DNA from: Streptomyces sp. NBC_00234 | GTDB lineage: Bacteria > Actinomycetota > Actinomycetes > Streptomycetales > Streptomycetaceae | DNA: 64,000 bases | Assembly (NCBI RefSeq): GCF_036195325.1 | Contig: NZ_CP108101.1 | Span: 2,666,001 to 2,730,000 of the forward strand | Direction: 5' to 3' | Shown here: positions 37,071 to 46,346 of the stretch, piece after piece | Layout: each line of letters opens with the position of its first letter | Position numbering within the stretch: the first letter of the stretch is position 1 | The notes under the pieces: generated by a model | Databases searched by the model: none | What the model was told of the DNA's origin: nothing | The model's input: the letters and a program-made list of their open reading frames with translations, nothing else | Made by a program: the position numbers and the translations under genes

Positions 37071-38647
37071 GCCACCACCTGCGGAACCGACTTGGCGGAC
37101 TTGCTGCGCGAGCCACCGAGCAGGCGGGCGTACACCCCGTCGAGCACCTCGGCCTGCGCCTCCCAGGTCCACTCTTCGAGCAGACCGGCGGAGTCGTAGA
37201 CGTTGCGGTACTTCGCCGGGTCTGCCAGCACGGACTTGACGGCTCTGACGTAATCCGAAATGTCCTCGGCCGTGAAGACCTCGCCCTGCCCGGTGCGGGC
37301 AACCATTTCACCCATCGTCTTGACGTCACTGACGACGAGCGGCAGTCGGGCGTGCGAGTACTCGAAGAACTTCGTGATCAGGGCGATCTCGTGGTTCGGC
37401 CAGTGGTGGATCGGGATGACTCCCACATCCGCCGAGGCCAGGAACGGAACGACCTGGTAATGCGGAACGTACGGCAGGATGTGCAGCCGGTCCGCCACTC
37501 CCAGCTCTGCTGCCCGCGCCGTCAGCCTGTTCATGTACTCCGACGCGGGCTTCAGCACCACGAACGCGACATGCATGTCAGGCAGCTGGGGCAGCGACTC
37601 GACCATGATGTCGAGGCCACGCTGCGTGGCCGCAGCACCGCTGTACACGGCAAGCGGTGCGTCGGGGCCGATGCCGCACAGTTCGCGCAGGTCCGGTACG
37701 GGCTCGGATGCCTGCTCGGGCGAGATCTCCGCGTCGGGCGCATTCAGCACCACCTCGGGCTTGGCCTTGAGACCGTGCTGCTCGGCCAGCATGTCGGCGA
37801 GCGTTTCGGAGACCGTCGTAACGGAATCGGCGTACCGGGAGAACTCCCGCTCGTAGGCACACTGCGCGATATGCCAGCGCGGATGGGAGTTCCACGGCTT
37901 GATGCCCGGCAGGAACTCGTGGGCGTCCCAGACCAGCTTGACGGGACGGCCCTTGGCCTCCGAGCGCAGTTTGGCGCGGGCGCCCACGCCGAGCATGCGG
38001 AAGTCGTTGGCGTGGATCAGGTCGGGCTTGAGGGAGTCGATGACCTTGCCGTAGGCCAGCTCCATGTCCCACAGCGCCGGGTCGAGCCGACGCCAGGACC
38101 GGTCACCCATCGTGCGCAGCCAGAACGCCGTGGTGAAGCGGTCGAGCGGGGACTTCATGTCCTTGCGGCGCTGCTCAAGGGCATCCGTCTGCTTCACACG
38201 CAGCTTCACCCACTTGTTCAAGGACTTGGAGACGACCCGCGGAGGCAGCAGCTTCAGCTTGCTGAGCGCCGAGCCCTCGCGACCTGCCTGGATGAGTTGA
38301 ATGTTCAGCTCGGTCCGCCACGCCTTCATCCGCTGCTTGCGGTAGGCGGCGAGCGGTCCCGGCCTGTACGCGAGCGGCGAGCGCAGCACGGCCCGCCGGT
38401 ACTCGTGCCGCCTGCGGTGCAGGGGGGTCGGAACGTGCAGCAGCCGCACTTCGGCGTCACCGAGCTGCCAGCGCTGGTCCTTCTTCGTCGGCGACTTCCC
38501 CAGCAGGACCACGTCCCAGCCGGCCGCAGCCATGGAACGTGCTTCCTTCTGGACGCGGGAATCGCCGTTCACGCCGTTGTCGACGAGCATGACAATCTTG
38601 CCTCGGGAGCTGCGCTGCAGCTCCGCCACCAAACTCTCAACCGCCAT
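37067..38647 (-). CDS. GT4-type glycosyltransferase
   Basis: A 526-residue GT-B glycosyltransferase: an N-terminal domain with KIVMLVDNGVNGDSRVQKEA and IHANDFRMLGVG, then a donor domain with LAVYSGAAATQRGLD, YVPHYQVVPFLASADVGVIP and the E-x7-E element in KFFEYSHARLPLVVS. The V-N-G-D-S-R-V-Q-K-E-A opening is typical of GT4 enzymes in exopolysaccharide clusters. ATG 38647 has GGAG 12 nt upstream and lies inside the end of the preceding gene (11-nt overlap). Confidence 0.86.
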   Translation of the reverse strand: MAVESLVAELQRSSRGKIVMLVDNGVNGDSRVQKEARSMAAAGWDVVLLGKSPTKKDQRWQLGDAEVRLLHVPTPLHRRRHEYRRAVLRSPLAYRPGPLAAYRKQRMKAWRTELNIQLIQAGREGSALSKLKLLPPRVVSKSLNKWVKLRVKQTDALEQRRKDMKSPLDRFTTAFWLRTMGDRSWRRLDPALWDMELAYGKVIDSLKPDLIHANDFRMLGVGARAKLRSEAKGRPVKLVWDAHEFLPGIKPWNSHPRWHIAQCAYEREFSRYADSVTTVSETLADMLAEQHGLKAKPEVVLNAPDAEISPEQASEPVPDLRELCGIGPDAPLAVYSGAAATQRGLDIMVESLPQLPDMHVAFVVLKPASEYMNRLTARAAELGVADRLHILPYVPHYQVVPFLASADVGVIPIHHWPNHEIALITKFFEYSHARLPLVVSDVKTMGEMVARTGQGEVFTAEDISDYVRAVKSVLADPAKYRNVYDSAGLLEEWTWEAQAEVLDGVYARLLGGSRSKSAKSVPQVVA

Positions 38648-39659
38648 GGTTAGCGGGCTCTCCTGTCTCAAAGACCAGCGTCCGGCCACTCCTGGCCGAC
38701 TCCAGCACCGAAGCTGCCACCTCGACCGTACGGAGCCCCTGCCGCAGGGTGCAGATGTCGGCCGGCTCTCCCCGCACAGCGTCCCTGAAGAGCTCGTGCT
38801 CGACGAGCAGCGGCTCGCGCTTCGGGATGGCGTAACGGATCATGTCGCCCTCGGAGACACCGCGGAACGCGCGGAGCGCCTCCCACTCGGTGGTCACCGA
38901 GGCGTTGGAGTGGAACGTCAGGTCGGCGGTGAGGGTGTCGGCGATGTAGCAGCCGCGCTCGCCGGTGACCGAGGTGAACCGCTCCTTGAGCGGGCTCAGC
39001 CAGTTGACCAGGTGGTTCACCATCGTGCCGTCCGAGAGCTGGCCGACGGCGGAGACCATGTCCTCATGCGGGCGGCCGGACTTCGACACGGTGTGGGCGG
39101 CGATCGACGTGTACGTCTGACCGGTCACCCAGCCCGTCAGGTCGATGTCGTGCGTGGCCAGGTCCTTGACGACGCCGACATCGGCGATGCGGTGCGGGAA
39201 CGGGCCCTGGCGGCGGGTGACGACCTGGTACACGTCGCCGAGCTCGCCCGCCGCCAGCCGGCTGCGCAGCGAGAGCAGCGCCGGGTTGCAGCGCTCGATG
39301 TGACCGACACCGGCCACCAGGTCACGCGACTCGAAGGCTTCCACGAGGCGGCGGGCGCCCTCGACGGTGTCCGCGAGCGGCTTCTCGATCAGGGCGCAGA
39401 CACCGGCGTCGGCCAGCTGCAGGCCGACTTCCTCGTGCAGGCCGGTAGGGCACGCCACGACGGCGTAGTCGATGCCGAGGGCGATGAGCTCCTCGACCGT
39501 GGACAGGACGGGAGCGCCCTGCGCCCAGCCGTTCTTGTCCCCCATCGGGTCGACGACGCCGACCAGCTTCACGCCGTCGAGTCCGGCGAGTACGCGGGCG
39601 TGATGACGCCCCATGGATCCCAGGCCGATCAGTCCGGCCTTGAGTACGGCGGTGGTCAC
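38637..39659 (-). CDS. Gfo/Idh/MocA oxidoreductase (WbpB/WlbA-like UDP-sugar 3-dehydrogenase)
   Basis: A 340-residue protein with the N-terminal NAD loop AGLIGLGSMGRHHARVLAG, the family EKP signature (CALIEKPLADT), and DLATHDIDLTGWV for the catalytic D/H pair. WbpB/WlbA homologues oxidise C3 of UDP-N-acetylglucosaminuronate for later amination. GTG 39659 overlaps the aminotransferase stop as GTGA with GGGAG upstream. Substrate assignment comes from the neighbours. Confidence 0.88.
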   Translation of the reverse strand: MTTAVLKAGLIGLGSMGRHHARVLAGLDGVKLVGVVDPMGDKNGWAQGAPVLSTVEELIALGIDYAVVACPTGLHEEVGLQLADAGVCALIEKPLADTVEGARRLVEAFESRDLVAGVGHIERCNPALLSLRSRLAAGELGDVYQVVTRRQGPFPHRIADVGVVKDLATHDIDLTGWVTGQTYTSIAAHTVSKSGRPHEDMVSAVGQLSDGTMVNHLVNWLSPLKERFTSVTGERGCYIADTLTADLTFHSNASVTTEWEALRAFRGVSEGDMIRYAIPKREPLLVEHELFRDAVRGEPADICTLRQGLRTVEVAASVLESARSGRTLVFETGEPANHGG

Positions 39660-40774
39660 AGGTTCGCTCCCATGGCATTCACTGCGTTCGCGATCCGCTC
39701 CAGTTCACCCTCGCTGAGCGACGGGTGCACGGGGAGCGAGACGACCTCGGCGGCGGCGCGCTCGGTCTCCGGCAGGTCCCAGGTGCGGCCGGCCTTCTGG
39801 TCCGGCTCCCAGTAGGGCTTGAGCCGGTGGATCGGCGTCGGGTAGTAGACGGCGTTGCCGACGCCCGCCTCGGTGAGCGCGGCCATCGCGGCGTCGCGGT
39901 CACCCCGGACCCGGATCGTGTACTGGTGGTAGACGTGGCGCGCGCCCTCGGCGACCGGCGGGGTGATCACGGCCGGGGTGGTGATGTGCGCGTCGAGGTA
40001 CGCGGCGTTGGCGCGGCGCTGCTCGGTCCAGCCGCCGACCTTCGTCAGCTGTACGCGGCCGACCGCGGCGGCCACGTCCGTCATGCGCATGTTGGCGCCG
40101 ACGATCTCGTTGGCGTACCGCTGCTCCATGCCCTGGTTGCGCAGGAGGCGCAGGGTGCGGGCGAGCTCGGCGTCGGCCGTGGTGACCATGCCGCCCTCGA
40201 GGGAGTGCATGTTCTTGGTCGGGTAGAAGCTGAACGTTCCGCCGGCTCCGAAGGCACCCACCGGGGTTCCGTTCAGCGCGGCGGCGTGCGCCTGGCAGGC
40301 GTCCTCGACGACGGCGAGTTTGTGCTTCTCGGCGATGGGCATGAGCTTGTCCATGGCCGCCGGGTGACCGTAGAGGTGCACCGGCATGATCGCGGCGGTG
40401 CGCGGCGTGATCGCCGCCTCGACGGCTGCCGGGTCCAGGCCGAAGCTGCCGGGCTCGATGTCGGCGAAGACGACGTCGGCGCCCACGAGGCGGACGGCGT
40501 TGGCGGACGCGGCGAAGGAGAACGAAGGCACGATCACTTCGTCGCCAGGGCCGATGCCCAGAGCGAGCAGCAGGAGGTGCAGCGCGGAGGTCCCCGAGTT
40601 GACGGCGACGCAGTGACGGCCGTCGACCAGCTCCGAGAAGCCCTCCTCGAACGCCGCCACTTCCGGCCCCTGTACGACGCGTCCGCTGCGCAGAACGCGT
40701 ACGGCTGCCTCGATCTCTTCTTCACCGATGACCGGGCGGGCAGCAGGAATCGGCTGCTCGTTGATGCTCGTCAT
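39656..40774 (-). CDS. DegT/DnrJ/EryC1 sugar aminotransferase (WbpE-like)
   Basis: PLP-dependent 372-residue aminotransferase. Conserved blocks are the substrate-loop SGTSALHLLLLALGIGPGDE, the PLP-contact VVEDACQAHAA and the Lys-containing SFYPTKNMHSLEGGM that forms the aldimine. WbpE transfers an amino group to the 3-oxo sugar uronate. AAGGAGG 7 nt before ATG 40774 makes the start secure; a longer in-frame start at 40948 has no support. First gene of the operon, preceded by a 335-bp intergenic region with likely promoter. Confidence 0.92.
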   Translation of the reverse strand: MTSINEQPIPAARPVIGEEEIEAAVRVLRSGRVVQGPEVAAFEEGFSELVDGRHCVAVNSGTSALHLLLLALGIGPGDEVIVPSFSFAASANAVRLVGADVVFADIEPGSFGLDPAAVEAAITPRTAAIMPVHLYGHPAAMDKLMPIAEKHKLAVVEDACQAHAAALNGTPVGAFGAGGTFSFYPTKNMHSLEGGMVTTADAELARTLRLLRNQGMEQRYANEIVGANMRMTDVAAAVGRVQLTKVGGWTEQRRANAAYLDAHITTPAVITPPVAEGARHVYHQYTIRVRGDRDAAMAALTEAGVGNAVYYPTPIHRLKPYWEPDQKAGRTWDLPETERAAAEVVSLPVHPSLSEGELERIANAVNAMGANL

Positions 40775-41109
40775 GGACGTCCTCCTTGAACACCGCAAGA
40801 GCTCTTTACTGGCAGAGATCTGGGGTGCGGGACGTCTCACGAGGCCGCGCTTAACCCCACCGGCGGAATGCCGACGCCCTGCCGAGGAATCCGGAACCGG
40901 TATGTCCTCCACCGGCGCCCGGTCACTGTCCGTGGTTTCCGGAAACAAAACCCTGACAGGACAACGACCGCCGTCACATTATCAGGGATTTCTCGGGCCA
41001 TTTCGGGCCTGTTAACCCGCGGGTGCATCAGTTCTGAAACAAAGCACGTGTCCCGCCCCGAGAGCCTCGGGGCGGGACACGTGTCGTTGCACAACCGGAT
41101 ACGGAATGC
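40775..41109. other. 335-bp intergenic region upstream of the uronate operon
   Basis: No gene. Near the rne end lies the strong terminator at 41045-41083. The remainder is less GC-rich than the surroundings, with a GATAAT on the minus strand near 40980, a candidate -10 element for the leftward operon about 200 nt upstream of its first start; no matching -35 is clear. A long untranslated leader is therefore possible. Confidence 0.5.
41045..41083. terminator. rne terminator
   Basis: CACGTGTCCCGCCCCGAG and its exact complement, separated by three bases, form an 18-pair stem 27 nt downstream of the rne stop. Confidence 0.85.
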
Positions 41110-44100
41110 TCAGCCGGCCGACGGCGCGGAGTCCGACGACGATGCAGAAGCCGTCACGGAGGGCGACGACTGCTCGGCAGCCACCGTCTTCTTCGAGGCG
41201 GCCTTCTTGGTGGTCGTCTTCTTCGCGGCGGCCTTCTTCGCGACCGTCTTCTTGGCGGCTGCCTTCTTGGCCGGTGCCTTCTTGGCGGCGGCCTTGCGGG
41301 CCGTCTTCTTGGCCGGCGCCTCCGCCTCCGTCTCCGCGCTGCCGGAAGCAGCGTCGGAAGCGGATTCGGTCACGGGCGCGGCCGTCACCACGACGACCTC
41401 CGCCTCGTCGGCACCCGTGGGCGAGCCCGCGGGAGCGGTGGCCTTACGGGTGGCCCGGCGCCGCGCACGCGGCGCCGCGACCGGAGCGGGCTCCTCGGCC
41501 TCCGGAGCCTCCACCACGGGGGCCTCGGCGACCGGGGTCTCGACGACCACGATCTCCTCGACGACCGGCTCCACCGTCTCGGCCGGCTTCGGCGAACCCG
41601 CCGGAGCGGTCGCCTTACGGGTCGCCCGGCGACGCGTACGGCCCTGGGCGGGCGCCTCGGCCTCGACGGCCGGAGCGGCCACCGGGGTCTCGACGACCGG
41701 CTCGGGCTCCACGACCGGCTCGACGACCGGAGCGGCCTCGGCCACCGGCTCGACGACGGGCGCAGGCTCGGCCGCGGCCCTCGGGGCGCCGGCCGGAGCC
41801 GACACCTTGCGGGTCGCACGCCGACGTCCACGGCCGCGCGTGGCAGCCGCCTCGGCCTCGGCCGGGCTGCTGTAGAGCTCCTCGTCCGGAACGAACTCCG
41901 GCTCGGGCAGCGCCACCGGGGCCGCGATCTCCGCCGCGACCTCGGCCTCGCTCTCGATCTCGTGCTCGTCCGCCTGCTCGTGGTCGTGCTCGTGGACCTG
42001 GTCCTGGCCCGCACCACCGCGGCCACGCTTCTTCGCGCGCTTGCCGCCTCCGCCGCCGACCGAGGTCGGCTGCTCCATGTGGACGATGACGCCGCGCCCG
42101 TTGCAGTGGACACAGGTCTCGGAGAAGGACTCCAGCAGACCCTGGCCGACCCGCTTGCGGGTCATCTGGACCAGGCCGAGCGAGGTGACCTCGGCGACCT
42201 GGTGCTTCGTACGGTCCCGGCCCAGGCACTCCAGCAGACGCCGCAGCACGAGGTCCCGGTTGGACTCCAGCACCATGTCGATGAAGTCGACGACGACGAT
42301 GCCACCGAGGTCGCGCAGCCGCAGCTGACGCACGATCTCCTCGGCCGCCTCCAGGTTGTTCTTGGTGACGGTCTCCTCGAGGTTTCCGCCCTGACCGGTG
42401 AACTTGCCGGTGTTGACGTCGACGACGACCATCGCCTCGGTCTTGTCGATGACCAGCGAACCGCCGCTCGGCAGATAGACCTTGCGGTCCAGCGCCTTCA
42501 TCAGCTGCTCGTCGATGCGGTACGTCGCGAAGACGTCGACCTCGGAGGTCCAGCGGGACAGCCGGTCCGTCAGGTCGGGCGCCACGTGCGAGACATAGCC
42601 GTGGATGGTGTCCCACGCGTCGTCACCACTGACGATGACCTTCGAGAAGTCCTCGTTGAAGATGTCGCGGACGACCCGGACGGTCATGTCCGGCTCGCCG
42701 TAGAGCAGCGTCGGCGCGTTGGTGCTGCCGCTGCTCTTGGACTTCTTCTGGATGTCCTCCCACTGCTCCTGCAGCCGCTCGACATCGCGGCGCAGCTCGT
42801 CCTCGCTCGCACCCTCGGCCGCGGTGCGCACGATGACGCCGGCGTCCTCGGGGACGATCTTCTTGAGGATGGTCTTCAGCCGGGACCGCTCGGTGTCGGG
42901 CAGCTTGCGGCTGATACCGGTCATCGAGCCCTCGGGCACGTAGACCAGGTAGCGGCCGGGCAGCGAGACCTGGCTGGTCAGGCGGGCACCCTTGTGACCG
43001 ATCGGGTCCTTCGTCACCTGGACGAGGACGGACTGGCCGGACTTGAGCGCGCTCTCGATGCGGCGCGGCCCGTGGGCCATGCCGAGCGCCTCGAAGTTGA
43101 CCTCACCGGCGTACAGGACGGCGTTGCGGCCCTTGCCGATGTCGACGAACGCGGCCTCCATGGACGGCAGAACGTTCTGCACCTTGCCCAGGTAGACGTT
43201 GCCGACGTAGCTGGTGGCCTGCTCCTTGTTGACGTAGTGCTCGACGAGCACGTTGTCCTCGAGGACACCGATCTGGGTGCGCTCGCCGCTCTGACGGACG
43301 ACCATCACCCGCTCGACGGCCTCGCGGCGCGCCAGGAACTCCGCCTCGGTGATGATCGGGACGCGACGGCGGCCCTGCTCACGGCCTTCGCGGCGGCGCT
43401 GCTTCTTCGCCTCCATACGGGTCGAGCCCTTGATGGACTGGACCTCGTCGAAGCCGGTGCCGGGCTCGCGCTCGACTTCCTTCTTGCGCGGCTCGCGCAC
43501 CTTGACGACCGTACGCTCCGGGTCGTCCGTGCCCGTGTCGGCCTCGCCCGCGGCCTCACCGCTGCGACGGCGACGGCGACGGCGGCGACGGCTGCTGCTG
43601 GAGCCGGAGGCCGACTCGTTGTCGTCCTCGTCCTCCTCGTCGTGCTCCTGGACGCGCTCGGCCTCGTCCTCGGTACGGTCCGAGGGGGCCTCGTCGCCGT
43701 GCTCGGCGTCGTCCAGCTCGTTGTTCTCGCCGCGACGACGGCGACGGCCACCACGACGACGACGGCGCGAAGGCCGGTCCCCGTACTCGTCCGTCTCCTC
43801 GCCCTCGCCCTCGTGCTCGGCGTCCGTCTCGGCCTCGGCCTCGTGCTCGTCCTCCACGGCCTCCTCCACCGGAGCCGCCACGGGGGCGGCGACCGGCTCG
43901 GCCTCGGCGGCCTCGCCACGGCGACGGCGACGGCGGCGCGAACCGCCCTGCGGCGCGGCCTCGGCGGGCTCGACGGCTTCGGCCACGGGCTCGGCCACGG
44001 GGGCCTGCTCGACCTCTTCGGCCTCGTCCTCCTGAACGGGACCGGCCGCGGCAGCCGCGGCAGCCGCGGTCTCGGGAGTCTGGAACATCGGCTCGGCGAA

Positions 44101-45210
44101 GACCGGGGCCTGGAACACGGCCACGGCCGGGCGCGTCGCGCGACGGCTCTTGCGGGCCGGCTCCTCGACCTTGCCGGTGAACTCCGGCCGGCCTGCCGCC
44201 GCGGTGGCCCGACGGCGCTGACGACCGCGCGGGGCGGCCTCCGCGACCTCTTCGGGCTCGGCGGCGAGCTCCTCGGCCACGGCGGCCGGAAGGCTCTCAC
44301 CGGTCTCGACGACGTCCTCCGCGACCGCGGGGGTCTCGGCCGTCTCGACCGGCTGGGGGGCGCCCGCCGGAGCGGTCGCCTTACGGACCGCACGACGGCG
44401 GGTGCGCGCCGGGGGCGCGGCTTCGGCCTGGGGCGCTTCGACGGCCTCGGCCGTCTCCGCGACCTCGACAACCGGCTCGACGACGACTTCGGGCTCGACG
44501 GCCGCCTCGGCCTGCGGCGCTCCGGCCGGGGCCGACGCACGGCGCCGGGTACGGCCACGGGGGGCCGCCTCGACGACGGGGGCGGCTTCCGGCTCCTCGA
44601 CAGCGGCGACGGGAGCGGGCGCGGCGGGCTCGGCGATCTCCTCGGTGGGCTGCGGGGCGCCCGCCGGAGCGGTGGCCTTGCGGACCGCACGACGACGGCC
44701 ACGCGGAGCAGCGGGGGCCTCGGCCTCGGCGGGCTCGGCGGCCGGCTCGGCGACGGGCTCCGCCACCGGCTCGTCCGCGGCCTGCGGCGCACCGGCCGGC
44801 GCGGTCGCCTTACGGACCGCACGACGGCGGGCACGCGGCGGCGTAGCCGGGGCCTCGGCCTCGGCGGGCTCGGCGGCAGCCTCGACGGCCACAGGGGTCT
44901 CTACGGCCTCGGGGGCCTCAGCGGTCTCGGCGGACGGCGCAGGGGCACCCGCCGGAGCGGTCGCCTTGCGGACCGCACGACGGCGCGTACGCGCCGGAGG
45001 CGCGGCATCGTCGGTACCGGTCGGCGCGGCCTCTTCGGCCGGTATGGCCGGCGCGACGTCCTCGGCGGCAGCCGCTCCCGGCGTACCGCCCGACGGCGGG
45101 CCCGCGGGGCGGGAGGCCGCGCGGCGCCTGCGGCGCGGCGGCAGCTTGTCCCCGGGGCTGTTGTTGTCTTCGGTGTTCCCGTTGGTTCCGGGTTCGGTCG
45201 GCTCAAGCAT
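41110..45210 (-). CDS. rne: Ribonuclease E/G with repeat-rich N- and C-terminal arms
   Basis: A 1366-residue protein. The catalytic core lies roughly in residues 600-1040: S1 domain (VGNVYLGKVQNVLPSMEAAFV), DNase-I-like site with VVDVNTGKF and VVDFIDM (near D929 and D973) for Mg-dependent cleavage, and a zinc-link C-V-H-C-N-G-R-G near residue 1031. Unlike E. coli, disordered arms flank the core on both sides, the known layout of Streptomyces RNase ES. The arms are Glu/Ala/Pro-rich with copies of an R-R-R-A-x-R-K-A-T-A-P-A-G-A-P motif; the last 60 residues are Lys/Ala-rich and histone-H1-like. The arms likely bind RNA and partner enzymes. Confidence 0.95.
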   Translation of the reverse strand: MLEPTEPGTNGNTEDNNSPGDKLPPRRRRRAASRPAGPPSGGTPGAAAAEDVAPAIPAEEAAPTGTDDAAPPARTRRRAVRKATAPAGAPAPSAETAEAPEAVETPVAVEAAAEPAEAEAPATPPRARRRAVRKATAPAGAPQAADEPVAEPVAEPAAEPAEAEAPAAPRGRRRAVRKATAPAGAPQPTEEIAEPAAPAPVAAVEEPEAAPVVEAAPRGRTRRRASAPAGAPQAEAAVEPEVVVEPVVEVAETAEAVEAPQAEAAPPARTRRRAVRKATAPAGAPQPVETAETPAVAEDVVETGESLPAAVAEELAAEPEEVAEAAPRGRQRRRATAAAGRPEFTGKVEEPARKSRRATRPAVAVFQAPVFAEPMFQTPETAAAAAAAAGPVQEDEAEEVEQAPVAEPVAEAVEPAEAAPQGGSRRRRRRRGEAAEAEPVAAPVAAPVEEAVEDEHEAEAETDAEHEGEGEETDEYGDRPSRRRRRGGRRRRRGENNELDDAEHGDEAPSDRTEDEAERVQEHDEEDEDDNESASGSSSSRRRRRRRRRSGEAAGEADTGTDDPERTVVKVREPRKKEVEREPGTGFDEVQSIKGSTRMEAKKQRRREGREQGRRRVPIITEAEFLARREAVERVMVVRQSGERTQIGVLEDNVLVEHYVNKEQATSYVGNVYLGKVQNVLPSMEAAFVDIGKGRNAVLYAGEVNFEALGMAHGPRRIESALKSGQSVLVQVTKDPIGHKGARLTSQVSLPGRYLVYVPEGSMTGISRKLPDTERSRLKTILKKIVPEDAGVIVRTAAEGASEDELRRDVERLQEQWEDIQKKSKSSGSTNAPTLLYGEPDMTVRVVRDIFNEDFSKVIVSGDDAWDTIHGYVSHVAPDLTDRLSRWTSEVDVFATYRIDEQLMKALDRKVYLPSGGSLVIDKTEAMVVVDVNTGKFTGQGGNLEETVTKNNLEAAEEIVRQLRLRDLGGIVVVDFIDMVLESNRDLVLRRLLECLGRDRTKHQVAEVTSLGLVQMTRKRVGQGLLESFSETCVHCNGRGVIVHMEQPTSVGGGGGKRAKKRGRGGAGQDQVHEHDHEQADEHEIESEAEVAAEIAAPVALPEPEFVPDEELYSSPAEAEAAATRGRGRRRATRKVSAPAGAPRAAAEPAPVVEPVAEAAPVVEPVVEPEPVVETPVAAPAVEAEAPAQGRTRRRATRKATAPAGSPKPAETVEPVVEEIVVVETPVAEAPVVEAPEAEEPAPVAAPRARRRATRKATAPAGSPTGADEAEVVVVTAAPVTESASDAASGSAETEAEAPAKKTARKAAAKKAPAKKAAAKKTVAKKAAAKKTTTKKAASKKTVAAEQSSPSVTASASSSDSAPSAG
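41425..45000 (-). repeat. Imperfect repeats encoding Arg-rich RKATAPAGAP motifs in both arms of rne
   Basis: About six copies in the N-terminal arm and three in the C-terminal arm, for example RRRAVRKATAPAGAPQ and RRRATRKATAPAGSP, at irregular 40-70-residue spacing and separated by acidic Glu/Ala runs. The same unit on either side of the catalytic core indicates spread by in-frame duplication. Confidence 0.75.
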
Positions 45211-45440
45211 GCGGGCGGTTCTCCCGTCACGCTCCCGGGCGCCGCGCCTGATTCCGGTCCGGCACGGTTCGCGTGATGTGCGCGATACCGCCGTCCGGGG
45301 CGCGGGCGCCGCACGGGAGCTGATGTCTGGCTCGCCGGTTCCGTCCGCGGTATGCGTACGGCCTGGCGAAAGTCTTCTGGTCAGTTCGCGGCCCGACCCA
45401 GGTGGCTCCCGAGTCGAAGGGCTGCGCTACAACGACCGCC

Positions 45441-46265
45441 TTACGCGGAACCTGCACCTTCCGGCGCCGTCGCGACGGCGGCCGGGGCGACCACTGAAGA
45501 AGCGGTCGGGGCTGCCTCGCGGTCGGGCGCGAGCGGGTCGGTCACCGTGCCGGACTCCTCGTCGAAGAGCCCCTGCGCCAGCCTGGTCACCGCTGCGGGG
45601 ACCGGCGGCGCGAGGTCGGCCACAACGCGGAGACCGGACAGGACGTCGTCGGGTCGCACGGCAGGTGTCACGTGCCGAACAACCAGCCGCAGTATCGCAC
45701 AGGGCTTGTCCCCCGGCCTATCAGCCAGTGGATCAAGAGCCTGCAGGTCGGCGACGGCGGCGCGGGCGTCGAAGGTGCGCATCCCGTTCTTCGCGCGGCG
45801 CTGGACCTCGACGGTCTCGGCGCCCATGAAGGCGGTCACGGCCTTCGCCGTGTCCTCGACGGTGACTCCGTCGAGGCGCATCTCCCATACGGAGGCGGTC
45901 AGCCGGTCGGCGAGACCGGACGTACGGGCCTCCACCGCGTCGGTGATGTCCAGGCCGTCGGGCAGCGACTCGTTGAGCAGTTCGCGCAGGGTGTCCGGGT
46001 CACGCGCCTCGGTGAGGGCGATCTCCAGGAACTCGGCCTCGCTGCCCGTGCCGGTGGGTGCGGCATTGGCGTACGAGACCTTCGGGTGGGGGGTGAAGCC
46101 CGCCGAGTAGGCCATGGGCACCTCGGAGCGGCGCAGCGCCCGCTCGAAGGCACGCTGGAAGTCTCGGTGGCTGGTGAACCGGAGGCGGCCCCGCTTCGTG
46201 TAGCGCAGTCGGATGCGCTGCACTGCCGGTGCGGGCGGCGGGCCTTCGGGCTGTCGCTTGCCCAG
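45441..46265 (-). CDS. DUF2344 / TIGR03936 radical-SAM-associated protein, probable CTG start
   Basis: The N-terminus QRIRLRYTKRGRLRFTSHRDFQRAFERALRR is the family hallmark; GTG 46223 is inside this conserved region. Upstream in frame lies a CTG at 46265 with GAGGAG about 9 nt before it, giving LGKRQPEGPPPAPAVQRIRLRY and 274 residues, like homologues I recall that start M-x-K-R-Q-P-E-G. The C-terminal 60 residues are acidic and Ala-rich. The partner radical SAM protein lies two genes upstream; the pair's reaction is unknown. Confidence 0.85.
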   Translation of the reverse strand: MGKRQPEGPPPAPAVQRIRLRYTKRGRLRFTSHRDFQRAFERALRRSEVPMAYSAGFTPHPKVSYANAAPTGTGSEAEFLEIALTEARDPDTLRELLNESLPDGLDITDAVEARTSGLADRLTASVWEMRLDGVTVEDTAKAVTAFMGAETVEVQRRAKNGMRTFDARAAVADLQALDPLADRPGDKPCAILRLVVRHVTPAVRPDDVLSGLRVVADLAPPVPAAVTRLAQGLFDEESGTVTDPLAPDREAAPTASSVVAPAAVATAPEGAGSA

Positions 46266-46346
46266 TGGTTCTTCTCCTCGGTGCGGGGCGGACGCGGTGG
46301 CGTACCGCCCACGAAGTACGGGGTGCCCCGGGGTGTCCGCTCCGGC

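Noticed and set aside
41425..45000. Possible CRISPR-like or tandem DNA repeats
   Set aside because: The repeats are imperfect, irregularly spaced and in frame within rne; they encode protein modules rather than spacers.
41962..45276. A 1104-codon open frame on the plus strand opposite rne
   Set aside because: Its Leu/Gly/Arg repeats are the complement of the Glu/Ala/Arg repeats in rne. No ribosome binding site or domain.
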